A stretch of 48,309 nucleotides of DNA, from positions 1 to 48,309 of the forward strand of contig JAHFCO010000015.1 of NCBI GenBank assembly GCA_023249475.1. Reading direction: 5' to 3'. Under the pieces are notes generated by a model. That model had not been told where the DNA came from. It did no database searches and was given only the letters and a program-made list of their open reading frames with translations. Within the stretch, counting starts at the first letter, position 1. The number at the start of each line of letters is the position of its first letter. Position numbers and translations under genes: made by a program. The DNA is from Bacillota bacterium (GTDB lineage Bacteria; Bacillota_I; Bacilli_A; Erysipelotrichales; Erysipelotrichaceae). Positions 8,408-16,627 of the stretch are shown one piece after another.

Positions 8408-9836
8408 CCGGTGTATATTTCAGAATCGGATGACGGGCTGCCAAGACATCGTCGACACGTTTGATCGGCATCGTCGTGGGTGCGTCGAGGAGGACTTGGG
8501 GATTCGTGTAGGCAAGAGCGTGGATTTCACGTAGGACTTCGATCGCTCTGTCCAGTGTTTCTTTGCTTTCGGTTTCCGTGGGTTCGATCATGAGGGCTTC
8601 ATGGACGATGTTGGGGAAATACATGGTCGGGGGATGGATGCCGTAATCCAGAAGGGCTTTGGAGACGTCTTTGGCGGTAATGCCGGTTTCGTCTTTGAGT
8701 TTTTGGCAGCTGACCACGAATTCATGCATACAGGGGCTTACGTAGGCGACGGGATAGAGATCGCTGAGCTTGGCCATCATGTAGTTGGCGTTGAGAACGG
8801 CGTTCTCACTGGCTTCTTTGAGGCCTTCTGCGCCGAGGCTTAAAATATAGGTAAGCGCACGGATGTTGGTGAGGAAGTTGCCATAGAACGAGCGCATCCG
8901 ACCGATGGGGAACTCGCTGGAAACGGTGAGTTTCTTTTCTGTGGGATGAAGGGTTCCTTTAGGTAGGAATGGGACCAGGCAAGACTTGACGCCGACCGGT
9001 CCGCTGCCCGGTCCGCCGCCTCCGTGAGGGGTGGAGAAGGTTTTGTGGAGGTTGAGATGGACGACGTCGAATCCCATGTCTCCGGGGCGGGCGATGCCCA
9101 TGATGGCGTTGAGATTCGCGCCGTCATAGTAGACCAAGCCTCCGGCTTCATGGACGAGACGACTGATTTCCAGGATGTTTGGATCAAATAAGCCTAGAGT
9201 GTTGGGGTTTGTCAGCATCAATGCGGCCACTTCGTCGTTGAGGACGGATTTCAGCGCTTCCACATCCACGCCGCCCTTATCGTTGGACGGGACGGAGATG
9301 ACGGAGTAACCCGCCATCGCGGCGGATGCGGGGTTGGTGCCGTGGGCCGAATCGGGGACCAAGACTTTCGTGCGTTTGAGGTCGTTGCGGTGCTGGTGGT
9401 AGGCATGGATCAACAGGAGTCCCGTGAATTCCCCGTGGGCGCCGGCGGAAGGCTGAAGGGTGAACGCGTCCATCCCGGTGACTTCACACAATGCGGAGGA
9501 GAGTTCTTCCATCGATCGGAGCGCGCCGGAGACGGTGGATTCAGGTTGAAGGGGATGGATGTGGGCGAATCCCGCCAAGGAAGAGGTTTCTTCGTTGATC
9601 TTGGGATTGTATTTCATGGTGCAGGAGCCCAAGGGATAGAACCCGTTGTCGACACCGAAGGCTTGACGGGAGAGTTCCATGTAATGACGGACGAGATCGA
9701 CTTCCGCGACTTCTGGGATGGAAGGGGCGCTTTGGCGGGTCAGCGCTTCGTCGATCTGAACGAGTTCAACGTCGAGGGGAGGGAGTTCCGAGCAGCGGCG
9801 ACCGACACTGCTGAGTTCGAAGATCAGCTTACTCAT
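8394..9836 (-). CDS. gcvPB: Glycine dehydrogenase (decarboxylating) subunit 2, GcvPB
   Basis: The C-terminal half of the split P protein, 480 residues. It decarboxylates glycine with PLP and passes the aminomethyl group to lipoyl-GcvH. The PLP lysine is in HLNLHKTFSTPHGGGGPG, the usual P-protein motif, with the glycine-rich loop right after it. GSCTMKYNPK near the N-terminus is also family-typical. The start at 9836 is chosen because AAGGAGG precedes it and it overlaps the gcvPA stop by 4 bases (ATGA); a longer reading to 9905 is junk in the gcvPA frame. Length fits GcvPB of Bacillota. It is the last gene of the riboswitch-controlled unit. Confidence 0.96.
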   Translation of the reverse strand: MSKLIFELSSVGRRCSELPPLDVELVQIDEALTRQSAPSIPEVAEVDLVRHYMELSRQAFGVDNGFYPLGSCTMKYNPKINEETSSLAGFAHIHPLQPESTVSGALRSMEELSSALCEVTGMDAFTLQPSAGAHGEFTGLLLIHAYHQHRNDLKRTKVLVPDSAHGTNPASAAMAGYSVISVPSNDKGGVDVEALKSVLNDEVAALMLTNPNTLGLFDPNILEISRLVHEAGGLVYYDGANLNAIMGIARPGDMGFDVVHLNLHKTFSTPHGGGGPGSGPVGVKSCLVPFLPKGTLHPTEKKLTVSSEFPIGRMRSFYGNFLTNIRALTYILSLGAEGLKEASENAVLNANYMMAKLSDLYPVAYVSPCMHEFVVSCQKLKDETGITAKDVSKALLDYGIHPPTMYFPNIVHEALMIEPTETESKETLDRAIEVLREIHALAYTNPQVLLDAPTTMPIKRVDDVLAARHPILKYTPEEAQ

Positions 9837-11146
9837 GCGAGCACCTCCTTCAGGATGGCTACGACACGATCCAGGTCGTCTTTCGTGCTGGTTTCGGTGA
9901 CGCACCAGAGGATGCCGGTGTCATCCAAGGGGAGACCGGAAAGAATCCCATGGTTCGAAAGGACTTCTTCGACTTTGAATGAGGGAAGGGGTCCGTCGGT
10001 GACAAATTCATGGAAGAAGGAGGAATCATAGCGGAGTTTGAATCCGAGGGTGGACAATTGTTTGAAGAGATAATGGGCTTTGGAGGTGCACTGCGTCGCG
10101 ACGTCCTTGAGCCCTTGCGGACCCATGGCGGCCAGATACATTCCTGCGGTCAGAGCGCAATGCGCCTGGTTACTGCAGATCGAACTGGAGGCTTTCTCGC
10201 GTCGGATGTGTTGTTCACGGGCCTGAAGGGTAAGTACGAACGCGCGTTTACCGTCCAAGTCGAGGGTTTGTCCGACGATGCGTCCGGGGAGACGACGGAC
10301 CATGTCGGTGGTCGTGGCCATGTAGCCGAGGTACGGACCGCCGAAGGACATGGGAAGTCCTAAAGGCTGCGCTTCGCCGACCGCGATGTCCGCGCCTTGT
10401 TCACGCGGTGTTTTCAAAACACCCAAGGTCATTGGGTTGGCGGAGACGATGACTTTCGCCCCCGCTTCATGGGCGAGTTTCGCCAAGCCTTCCACGTCTT
10501 CCAGGATCCCGAAGAAATTGGGTTGCTGGAGGACAAGGCAGGCGGTTTCAGTGGATAAAAGGGACTTCAACGATTCCACATCCACCTTGCCGTCCTTGAT
10601 CTCGACTTCTTTCAAGGTGATCGGTAACCATTGGGTATAGGTTTTCACCGTCTCCAAGGTTTCCGGGTTGACCGACTTGGGGATCAAGGCGATCGTCCGT
10701 TTGCGGTCGCTGGTCATGTTGACGGCTTCCGCGACCGCGGACGCTCCGTCATAGACGGAAGCATTGCAGGCATCCATGCCGGTGATGGCGCAGATCGACG
10801 ATTGATATTCGAAAATGGATTGCAGGATCCCTTGGGATAATTCGGCTTGATAGGGGGTGTAGGCGGTGACGAATTCTTCACGACCGCTCAGTTGACGGAC
10901 GACCGCCGGGATGAAATGGGATTCCGACCCCGCTCCGCGTAAGACGACATCGTAGACCGTGTTCTGGTTGGCCAGATGTTTCATATGGCGCAGGACTTCG
11001 AGTTCGCTCTTTCCCTTGGGAAGGTTCAGCGGACGCTGAAGCATGACGTCCTGTGGGATCGAGGCATAGAACGATTTCTCGTTGATCCCCGCTTCCGCAA
11101 GCATCTTCTCCCGCTGTTCTTTGGTGTTGACGACGTAGGAGGCCAT
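9833..11146 (-). CDS. gcvPA: Glycine dehydrogenase (decarboxylating) subunit 1, GcvPA
   Basis: The N-terminal half of the split P protein, 437 residues, which forms a heterotetramer with GcvPB. It has the aminotransferase fold but lacks the PLP lysine. Recognisable parts are FIPAVVRQLSGREEFVTAYTP near residue 75, YQSSICAITGMDACNASVYDG near 115, and LGYMATT. Length is typical (about 440-450). The start follows the gcvH stop by one base, with AGGAAC upstream. Split gcvP genes are the rule in Bacillota, whereas most other bacteria have one long GcvP. Confidence 0.95.
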   Translation of the reverse strand: MASYVVNTKEQREKMLAEAGINEKSFYASIPQDVMLQRPLNLPKGKSELEVLRHMKHLANQNTVYDVVLRGAGSESHFIPAVVRQLSGREEFVTAYTPYQAELSQGILQSIFEYQSSICAITGMDACNASVYDGASAVAEAVNMTSDRKRTIALIPKSVNPETLETVKTYTQWLPITLKEVEIKDGKVDVESLKSLLSTETACLVLQQPNFFGILEDVEGLAKLAHEAGAKVIVSANPMTLGVLKTPREQGADIAVGEAQPLGLPMSFGGPYLGYMATTTDMVRRLPGRIVGQTLDLDGKRAFVLTLQAREQHIRREKASSSICSNQAHCALTAGMYLAAMGPQGLKDVATQCTSKAHYLFKQLSTLGFKLRYDSSFFHEFVTDGPLPSFKVEEVLSNHGILSGLPLDDTGILWCVTETSTKDDLDRVVAILKEVLA

Positions 11147-11147
11147 G

Positions 11148-11519
11148 TTAGTGTTCCTGTGCCAGCAGGGTATCGTATTGATCTTTGGTCAGCAATCCGG
11201 TCCGATCGAAGTTACCTTCGACCTTCAGGATCCACGTCCCCATCGCATCTTCATTCAGTTTTTCAGGCGTGTTCACCAAGACGTCGTTGGTTTCGACGAC
11301 CGTCCCGCTGATCGGTGAAATCAGGTCGCTGACGGCTTTGACGGATTCGACGTCGCCGAAACGGGTCGCTTCTTCGACCTTGTCGCCGGCTTCCGGCAGG
11401 TTGACGTAGACGATGTCCCCTAAAGCATGTTGGGCGTAATCGGTGATGCCGATTTCGGCGTGGTGTTCATCCAGGAATTTGACCCATTCGTGGGAGGCGG
11501 TGAAAAATGTGTTTTCCAT
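11148..11519 (-). CDS. gcvH: Glycine cleavage system H protein
   Basis: This 123-residue lipoyl carrier shuttles the aminomethyl group and reducing equivalents between P, T and L proteins. The lipoylation site is Lys61 in VESVKAVSD, within an otherwise standard H-protein sequence (HEW near residue 10, GITDYAQHALGDIVYVNLP near 25-42). AAGGAG precedes the ATG. The lipoate ligase needed to modify Lys61 is encoded upstream on the same strand at 14168-15127. Confidence 0.96.
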   Translation of the reverse strand: MENTFFTASHEWVKFLDEHHAEIGITDYAQHALGDIVYVNLPEAGDKVEEATRFGDVESVKAVSDLISPISGTVVETNDVLVNTPEKLNEDAMGTWILKVEGNFDRTGLLTKDQYDTLLAQEH

Positions 11520-11531
11520 TTGATTTCTCCT

Positions 11532-12602
11532 TTATTTCCGTTTGTAGAAGGGGAGGGGGATCCGCTTGGCGGTCAATATCCTTCCCCGAACATCCAATTT
11601 GAATTCCGCGGCGTCGATCTTATCCGCATCGACGATCGCCATCGCGACCGCTTTGCCTAAGGTGGGACTCATCGTCCCCGATGTCACGAATCCGACTTCC
11701 TTGCCTTCGACATACACCGGCGTGTGTTCCCGTGCGATCCCGCGGTCGATCAGTTCTAGTCCGATCCGACGGCGTTTTGGGGCGTGCGACAGCGCTTCTT
11801 TGGCGATGAAGTCTTCCTTATCCAGTTTCACGAACATCTTCAATCCGGCTTCCAAGGGCGTGATCTCTTCGCTGAGTTCATGACCATACAAAGGCATGGC
11901 CGCTTCCAATCGAAGGGTGTCGCGACAGCCCAAGCCGCAGGCTTGTACGCCTTCGTCTTTCCCGGCCTCCAGGATCGCGCTGAACAACACCTCGGTGTCC
12001 TTCGCATCGCAGTAGATTTCATACCCGGCTTCGCCCGTATAGCCCGTGGCGCTGACCAGGCAGGGGATTCCCGCCACGTTAACCTTGTCTTTGAAACTGT
12101 AGTAGGTTTCGGGAAGGTCGTCGCAGATCTTGCCGAGTACTTCCTTCGCCATGGGTCCCTGAAGGGCGACCTGACCGATGTCCTCGCTGATGTTGGTGAG
12201 GGAGACATCCCCGAAGAGATGCGCCCTGAACCACTGTTCGTCCTTTTCGATGTTAGAGGCGTTGACGACGATCAGATACTTGTTCTCTCCCATACGATAG
12301 ACCAAGAGGTCGTCGACGGTCGTCCCGTCTTCTTTCACCAATATCCCGTAACGTACGAATCCGACTTCAAGACTGCGATAATCGTTGGTGATCAGATACT
12401 GAAGGTTCGCCAAAGCGTCTTTCCCTTCAAGGATCAGTTCCCCCATGTGGCTCACGTCGAACAAGCCGGCTTTCGTCCTTACCAGACGGTGTTCATGGAG
12501 AATCCCGTCGGGATAGTTGACCGGAAGCAAATACCCTGCGAAAGGGACGATGTTCCCCTTCAATGCCACATGCATGTCATACAACGGTGTTTTCTTTTCC
12601 AT
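11532..12602 (-). CDS. gcvT: Glycine cleavage system T protein (aminomethyltransferase)
   Basis: This 356-residue folate-dependent protein transfers the methylene from aminomethyl-GcvH to tetrahydrofolate and releases ammonia. Family landmarks are the N-terminal TPLYDMHVALKG..VPFAGYLLPV, the catalytic region FDVSHMGE, and the C-terminal GTMSPTLGKAVAMA barrel. The ATG at 12602 is chosen over an upstream in-frame ATG at 12629 because AAGGAGC sits at the right distance and the upstream option would start inside the riboswitch terminator. It is the first gene after the glycine riboswitch. Confidence 0.95.
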   Translation of the reverse strand: MEKKTPLYDMHVALKGNIVPFAGYLLPVNYPDGILHEHRLVRTKAGLFDVSHMGELILEGKDALANLQYLITNDYRSLEVGFVRYGILVKEDGTTVDDLLVYRMGENKYLIVVNASNIEKDEQWFRAHLFGDVSLTNISEDIGQVALQGPMAKEVLGKICDDLPETYYSFKDKVNVAGIPCLVSATGYTGEAGYEIYCDAKDTEVLFSAILEAGKDEGVQACGLGCRDTLRLEAAMPLYGHELSEEITPLEAGLKMFVKLDKEDFIAKEALSHAPKRRRIGLELIDRGIAREHTPVYVEGKEVGFVTSGTMSPTLGKAVAMAIVDADKIDAAEFKLDVRGRILTAKRIPLPFYKRK

Positions 12603-12616
12603 GGTGCTCCTTGCGC

Positions 12617-12649
12617 AAAAAAAGCGCACAAAGTAATGTGCGCCTTCGT
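12617..12649 (-). terminator. Regulated intrinsic terminator of the glycine riboswitch
   Basis: On the minus strand a 7-base stem GCGCACA / TGTGCGC is followed directly by T7, 15 bases ahead of the gcvT start. The stem can be lengthened at its base by pairing GAAG (minus-strand reading of 12644-12647) with the first Ts of the T-run. Those four bases also belong to the predicted closing stem of aptamer II, so the two folds compete. Confidence 0.8.
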
Positions 12650-12793
12650 TCCTTGTACCTGAAAGATTCTCCTTGCGGATTGCTTCTTCGGTGGATTTCT
12701 CGCTCTACGAAGTTTCGTCCAAATCCGGTCCTTTTGCCTGAGAGTTTCTGCGCTTTGCTCCTTCGGCTCCTATGTGGTCTCTCCCGGATTCTT
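12644..12793 (-). promoter_or_regulatory. Tandem glycine riboswitch controlling gcvT-gcvH-gcvPA-gcvPB
   Basis: Read on the minus strand, the leader contains the glycine aptamer signature CCGAAGGAGCAA followed by AACTCTCAGGCAAAAGGAC (aptamer I, about 12721-12793). A second, more degenerate copy follows: CCGAAGAAGCAA, then AATCTTTCAGGTACAAGGA (aptamer II, about 12644-12712). Aptamer II can be closed by CTTCGT (12707-12712) pairing with ACGAAG (12644-12649). A terminator follows at once. Glycine riboswitches of this tandem form usually turn on gcv genes when glycine is plentiful; the terminator layout here fits an ON switch. Confidence 0.93.
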
Positions 12794-12812
12794 CATTCGA
12801 TCTACCGTACTC

Positions 12813-12841
12813 ATTATACGTTCTGCCTTGTGAAAACTCAA
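12813..12841 (-). promoter_or_regulatory. Promoter of the riboswitch-gcv unit
   Basis: On the minus strand TTGAGT (12836-12841) and a perfect TATAAT (12813-12818) are spaced by 17 bases. The -35 box overlaps the TGA stop of lpdA, so gcv transcription can start independently of lplA-lpdA. Confidence 0.8.
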
Positions 12842-14166
12842 TGAAGAGTCTTGCTTTTCTCAAGAATGCTCGCGGCGAGTTCGCCGATCGCTTCGCTCAA
12901 CGTCGGGTGGGGGTAGATGATGGTGGTAGCTTGGGTGAAGGGGATTTTGTTTTCCATCAGGAAGGTGAAGAAAGGAAGGAACTCGGATGCGTCGCTGAGA
13001 TAGAGCGATACGCCGAGGATCAGGTTGTTTTCGTCCAGGTTGACGCTGAGATAGCGTCGTCCGTCGCCTTTGATTTTCTGTTTGGCCAATGCTCCCAACG
13101 GTTGTCTGTAACTCCGGTAGGGGATGCCTTTGGCTTTGAGTTCTTCCTCGCTCATCCCGATCCAGGCGGCTTGTATAGGCGTGTAGATCGCATTGGGGAT
13201 GATGAAGGGAAGAACGGGGGTCTGGTGGATCATGTGGTCCATGGCGAGAAGCGCCTGACGGGTCGCCACATGCGCCAACTGGATGCGACAGGACGCATCG
13301 CCGACGCTGTAGATGTGCTCGACACTGGTCTGATAGTTGGAATCGACCTGAATCAAACCGCGCTCCACGACCACTCCCGTCGCGTTGAGGTTGAGACTGT
13401 CGATGTTGGGGATCCGTCCCGCACAGAGGACGACGACATCGAAGGTCTCGACCTGGTCGTTGAACGCGACGGTAAAGTCCGACCCTTGCGTGATCTTGAC
13501 GATCTCGATCGACGTGAGCACGCGGATGTTTTCTTTCTTGTAGTCCATCATCAGACTCTGAACCAAGTCCTTGGGGGCGTTGGGCAGGATCCTCGCTTCT
13601 TTCTCGAAGATCGACACGTCGTGTCCCAAGCTATGGTACAGCGCGGCCAGTTCGATCCCGATGACCCCGCCTCCGATCAAAAGGATCTTTTTCTTGGAAG
13701 GGAACGGTTGGAACAGCGCATCGTCGCTGGTCCACAGTTTCGCGTTTCCCGGGAAATCGAAGACCCGGTTCTTACTTCCGGTCGCGATCAGAATAGAGTC
13801 GGCCATAAGGGTTTCATCGTTGACACGGATCGTATGGTCGTCGACGAAGGTCGCTTCCCCTTGGATCAGTCGGATTTTCCTGGCGGAAATCTGTTGGTTC
13901 AAGGTCGCGGTCAAGTCCGCGACGATCTTGTCTTTGCGTGCATACATCGCGCTTTCGTCGATCTGCGTCAGTCCATAGTTCCTGCGTGCCAGATCGATCG
14001 TATGGGCTTCCTCAAGCAAGGCCTTGGTCGGGATGCAACCGCGCTGAAGACAGGTCCCGCCGACCTTGTCCTTTTCGATCAGGATGGTTTCCCATCCCGC
14101 ACTCGCCGCTTTCAATGCGGCGGCCGTCCCTGCCGGACCGGCCCCCAGAATGATGATCTTTGTCAT
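12838..14166 (-). CDS. lpdA: Dihydrolipoyl dehydrogenase (L protein)
   Basis: This 442-residue flavoprotein disulphide reductase reoxidises the dihydrolipoyl arm of GcvH with NAD+. The FAD-binding GAGPAGTAAA motif is at residues 8-17. The redox-active pair is in GGTCLQRGCIPTKAL (near 36-50), the NAD site is GGGVIGIELA near residue 165, and the C-terminal catalytic His-Glu pair is in YPHPTLSEAIGE. Placement between lplA and the gcv unit suggests it serves glycine cleavage; a role in another lipoyl complex cannot be excluded from this window. It starts one base after the lplA stop, with GAGGGAC upstream. Confidence 0.95.
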   Translation of the reverse strand: MTKIIILGAGPAGTAAALKAASAGWETILIEKDKVGGTCLQRGCIPTKALLEEAHTIDLARRNYGLTQIDESAMYARKDKIVADLTATLNQQISARKIRLIQGEATFVDDHTIRVNDETLMADSILIATGSKNRVFDFPGNAKLWTSDDALFQPFPSKKKILLIGGGVIGIELAALYHSLGHDVSIFEKEARILPNAPKDLVQSLMMDYKKENIRVLTSIEIVKITQGSDFTVAFNDQVETFDVVVLCAGRIPNIDSLNLNATGVVVERGLIQVDSNYQTSVEHIYSVGDASCRIQLAHVATRQALLAMDHMIHQTPVLPFIIPNAIYTPIQAAWIGMSEEELKAKGIPYRSYRQPLGALAKQKIKGDGRRYLSVNLDENNLILGVSLYLSDASEFLPFFTFLMENKIPFTQATTIIYPHPTLSEAIGELAASILEKSKTLH

Positions 14167-14167
14167 A

Positions 14168-15127
14168 TCAGTCCCTCAGCCAGGCGATCAGTTCGACCGT
14201 GGCCGCGTCGTTCATGTCCGAGGACGCCAAGGCATCCGCGATGATCCGCGGATCCGGAACCAACCCCAAAACCAGTTTCTCCAGTTTCTCGATCCAGCTC
14301 ACATCCATGGCATCGGAATAGATGCGGGCACGGATGATTTTATTCTGTTCGGACTGGAACTCCCAACGGATCGATCCGAAGGAGAGATAGGTTTCAAGTT
14401 TCAGTTGTTTATCGAAATGCGTCCCGTAGAGCCAGTCTTCGCTCCCAAAGAACGCGATCTTTTCTTTCGCCGCTTCCATTGGGAAAGGCAGACGATGGGT
14501 GATTTCCCCGTATTCTTCCCCCACGGCCAAGAGACAAGCTTGTTTAACTTCCTCCAGACCGACGGGTTTCACATCGCACAAATTCATGATCCTGGCTTTC
14601 ACGCTCTCGACGCTCTTGCGTTTCAACTTCGCCTCGCTGACCGTCAAGTATTTCCCCAGCTTCTCTTTGTCCACGTTGAACAAGATGGTCCCGTGATGCA
14701 AGCCGAAGCCGTCGCGTTTCAAGAACGCGTTCCCCGAGACTTTCGCCCCGTTGATTTCAATGTCGTTGCGTCCGCTGACCAGGGCGTCGAACCCCAGTTT
14801 TCCCAACGCCCGGGCGATGACGTTCATTTGCTTCTGTACATCGTAGTCCTTCTCTTCCAGGATGAAGGTGAAATTCACGTTGCCCAGATCGTGATATACG
14901 GCGCCTCCGCCCGAAGAGCGGCGCGCCAATCTTCCTCCGTCTTCCAACAGTTTCGTGATCGCGACCTCGCTTTGGGCATGCTGGTTTTTTCCAATGACCA
15001 CCGTGTGGGCGTTTTGCCACAGGTAAAAACGCAGGGTGTTCTTCGGACAGGTCTCAAGCAGGAGTTCCTCGACGCCAAGATTGACGTAGGGGTCGAAAGA
15101 AGGGGATTGGTAGAGTTCGATGTTCAT
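14168..15127 (-). CDS. lplA: Lipoate-protein ligase A
   Basis: This 319-residue enzyme activates free lipoate with ATP and attaches it to a carrier lysine, here most likely GcvH Lys61. The catalytic domain shows RRSSGGGAVYHDLGNVNFTF (near 70-88), the ligand-binding loop, and SGNAFLKRDGFGLHHGTILFN with conserved Lys and His (near 150-170). The C-terminal accessory domain, typical of bacterial LplA, makes up the remaining residues. GAGG precedes the ATG. It heads a minus-strand unit with lpdA, suggesting the cell scavenges lipoate; no lipoate synthesis gene is seen here. Confidence 0.93.
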   Translation of the reverse strand: MNIELYQSPSFDPYVNLGVEELLLETCPKNTLRFYLWQNAHTVVIGKNQHAQSEVAITKLLEDGGRLARRSSGGGAVYHDLGNVNFTFILEEKDYDVQKQMNVIARALGKLGFDALVSGRNDIEINGAKVSGNAFLKRDGFGLHHGTILFNVDKEKLGKYLTVSEAKLKRKSVESVKARIMNLCDVKPVGLEEVKQACLLAVGEEYGEITHRLPFPMEAAKEKIAFFGSEDWLYGTHFDKQLKLETYLSFGSIRWEFQSEQNKIIRARIYSDAMDVSWIEKLEKLVLGLVPDPRIIADALASSDMNDAATVELIAWLRD

Positions 15128-15145
15128 GGGGGTACCTCAAGGCAA

Positions 15146-15174
15146 ATTATAAAGTCAAATCGCAAAACCGACAA
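15146..15174 (-). promoter_or_regulatory. Promoter of lplA-lpdA
   Basis: On the minus strand TTGTCG (15169-15174), a 17-base spacer and a perfect TATAAT (15146-15151) lie about 20 bases ahead of the lplA start. Confidence 0.65.
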
Positions 15175-15243
15175 GGTTCAAGCAGAAAACATGCAAGAAA
15201 GGGTGAAAGACGGTATACTATTGTTACTACGTGAGGTGAAAAG

Positions 15244-15507
15244 ATGCAACCGTTAACCTTGTTCTACTTGAAATTCTGCCCCTATTGCCACGAGGCGAAG
15301 GCATACATCGAGGAATTGCTGAAGGAAGAGAAATATCAGAAGATCGAAATCCAATGGATCAACGAAGGGAAAGAGCGGGCGTTGGCCGATACCTACGACT
15401 ATTACTATGTCCCGACCTTCTATCTTGGAAGAAAGAAACTCCATGAAGGCGCGATGAGTAAAGAGGATGTCCGCAGAGTCTTCGACACGGCATTGGCCAA
15501 TGGCTAG
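15244..15507 (+). CDS. Glutaredoxin-like thiol-disulphide protein
   Basis: This 87-residue protein has a thioredoxin fold with the CPYC active site near residues 13-16 (FCPYCHEAKAYI) and the cis-proline motif YVPTFYLG near 55-62. CPYC and the small size point to a glutaredoxin or NrdH-type redoxin, cytoplasmic, reducing disulphides or mixed disulphides. The partner reductase is unknown. GAGGTG precedes the ATG, and a TATACT box lies at 15214-15219. It overlaps the next gene by 8 bases, so the two are probably translated together. Confidence 0.85.
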   Translation: MQPLTLFYLKFCPYCHEAKAYIEELLKEEKYQKIEIQWINEGKERALADTYDYYYVPTFYLGRKKLHEGAMSKEDVRRVFDTALANG

Positions 15508-16030
15508 AAAAACCGTCCTGTACATCGCGGCCAGTCTGGACGGCTACATCGCTTCCGACGACGGGTCGATCGATTGGCTGGTCAAGTACGACAGTTCGGC
15601 CAGCGGCTATGACGAATTCATTTCCACCATCGATACGGTGGTGATGGGGTATGCGACTTATCGTCAACTGACGGAGGAACTGAGCGTCGGGGTGTGGCCG
15701 TATGAAGGGTTGGACGCCTATGTGGTGAGTTCTAGGGATCATGAGAAGCGAAAGGAAGTCACTTTCGTCAAAGATCCGATGAAGCTTGTGGAAGAACTGA
15801 AGCGTAAGGATGGAAAGACGATCTGGATCGTCGGCGGGGCGAAACTCGCCCACAGTCTATTCGATGCGGGCTTGATCGATGAACTGGTGTTGACGATCAT
15901 CCCCGAAACGATCGGGAAAGGGATTCCCTTGTTTCCCAAGACGCCGATGACGCTGCAAACGATCCAAACCCGGCACTACGGACCTTTCGTGGAAATCACC
16001 TATGCGATTAAATCAACCAAACAAGGTTGA
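15500..16030 (+). CDS. Dihydrofolate reductase family protein (RibD C-terminal-like)
   Basis: This 176-residue protein has the DHFR/RibD reductase fold. SLDGYIASDDGSIDWL near the N-terminus, TVVMGYATYRQL near 45-56 and IWIVGGAKLAHSLFDAGLIDEL near 105-127 are the hallmarks of the YyaP-type group, whose substrates are mostly unknown. NADPH use is likely by family. The ATG at 15500 is preferred over an in-frame start at 15467 inside the upstream gene because MARKTVLYIAASLDG is the normal family start. A second, distant member lies at 42331-42882. Confidence 0.85.
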   Translation: MARKTVLYIAASLDGYIASDDGSIDWLVKYDSSASGYDEFISTIDTVVMGYATYRQLTEELSVGVWPYEGLDAYVVSSRDHEKRKEVTFVKDPMKLVEELKRKDGKTIWIVGGAKLAHSLFDAGLIDELVLTIIPETIGKGIPLFPKTPMTLQTIQTRHYGPFVEITYAIKSTKQG

Positions 16031-16108
16031 TTTCGGGTTTGCGGATTTTAGTGTACATTTTCATCCGTGGATGAAATAATGAAAAGAGAAAACGACGGGG
16101 AACAAACG

Positions 16109-16573
16109 ATGTGGAAATGGTTTCGGAAGAAGAGGATCACGGACGGGGAGATCGAACTGATCTTGTCCGGTACATCGAAAGATCCCGATCCCGAGGGATG
16201 GGGCAATACTTTTCTCTATGACATCCTCGAACTGAAAACCGGGAAAATCATCGGGCGTTGCGACTTACGGCTGGGCAACACGAAGACCCTCTATATCGGA
16301 GGGAACATCGGGTATACCGTCTATGTGCCCTATCGCGGGAATCACACGGCGGCCAAGGCGTGCATCCTCCTCTTCGACGTCGCGCGCGGGTTCGGGGTCA
16401 AACAGTTGATCATCACCTGCAATCCCGACAACCTGGCATCCTATCGGACCTGCGAGTTGGCCGGATGTACCTTGAAGGAAATCGTGCCGGTTCCACAGGA
16501 TCACGAGCTTTATCTTCAAGGGGATCGGGAGAAAGCCATTTTTATCAAGAATCTCGTCGAAAGCACGGACTGA
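16109..16573 (+). CDS. GNAT family N-acetyltransferase
   Basis: This 154-residue protein resembles GNAT enzymes that open with MWKWFRKKRITDGEI and carry IGRCDLRLGN, GYTVYVPYRGNHTAAKAC (the acetyl-CoA pyrophosphate loop, near 80-97) and ITCNPDNLASYRTCELAG (near 112-129). The substrate is not predictable; small amines or antibiotics are possible. Upstream in-frame starts exist at 16067 (GTG) and 16079 (ATG). The 16109 ATG is favoured because the protein starts like other family members and has GGGG nearby, but this choice is uncertain. Its stop sits inside a strong terminator. Confidence 0.82.
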   Translation: MWKWFRKKRITDGEIELILSGTSKDPDPEGWGNTFLYDILELKTGKIIGRCDLRLGNTKTLYIGGNIGYTVYVPYRGNHTAAKACILLFDVARGFGVKQLIITCNPDNLASYRTCELAGCTLKEIVPVPQDHELYLQGDREKAIFIKNLVESTD

Positions 16574-16596
16574 AACGCATTGTTTCAGTCTTTTTT
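16568..16596 (+). terminator. Intrinsic terminator after the GNAT gene
   Basis: A perfect 9-base stem GACTGAAAC / GTTTCAGTC with a 5-base loop is followed by T6. The TGA stop of the acetyltransferase gene lies within the left arm. Confidence 0.9.
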
Positions 16597-16600
16597 CGTA

Positions 16601-16606
16601 TATAAT
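16601..16606 (+). promoter_or_regulatory. TATAAT box ahead of the PHP-cls operon
   Basis: A perfect TATAAT lies 22 bases before the ATG at 16628 and right after the preceding terminator. No clear -35 box is seen, and the 5' untranslated part would be short. Confidence 0.5.
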
Positions 16607-16627
16607 AAGAATGTACGAGGAAAAAAC

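Noticed and set aside
12772-15256. Long plus-strand open frames (490 and 396 codons) opposite lpdA and lplA
   Set aside because: They are antisense to two proteins with full catalytic motifs, lack ribosome sites, and read as Asp/Arg/Val/Gly-rich sequence typical of mirrored G+C-rich codons.
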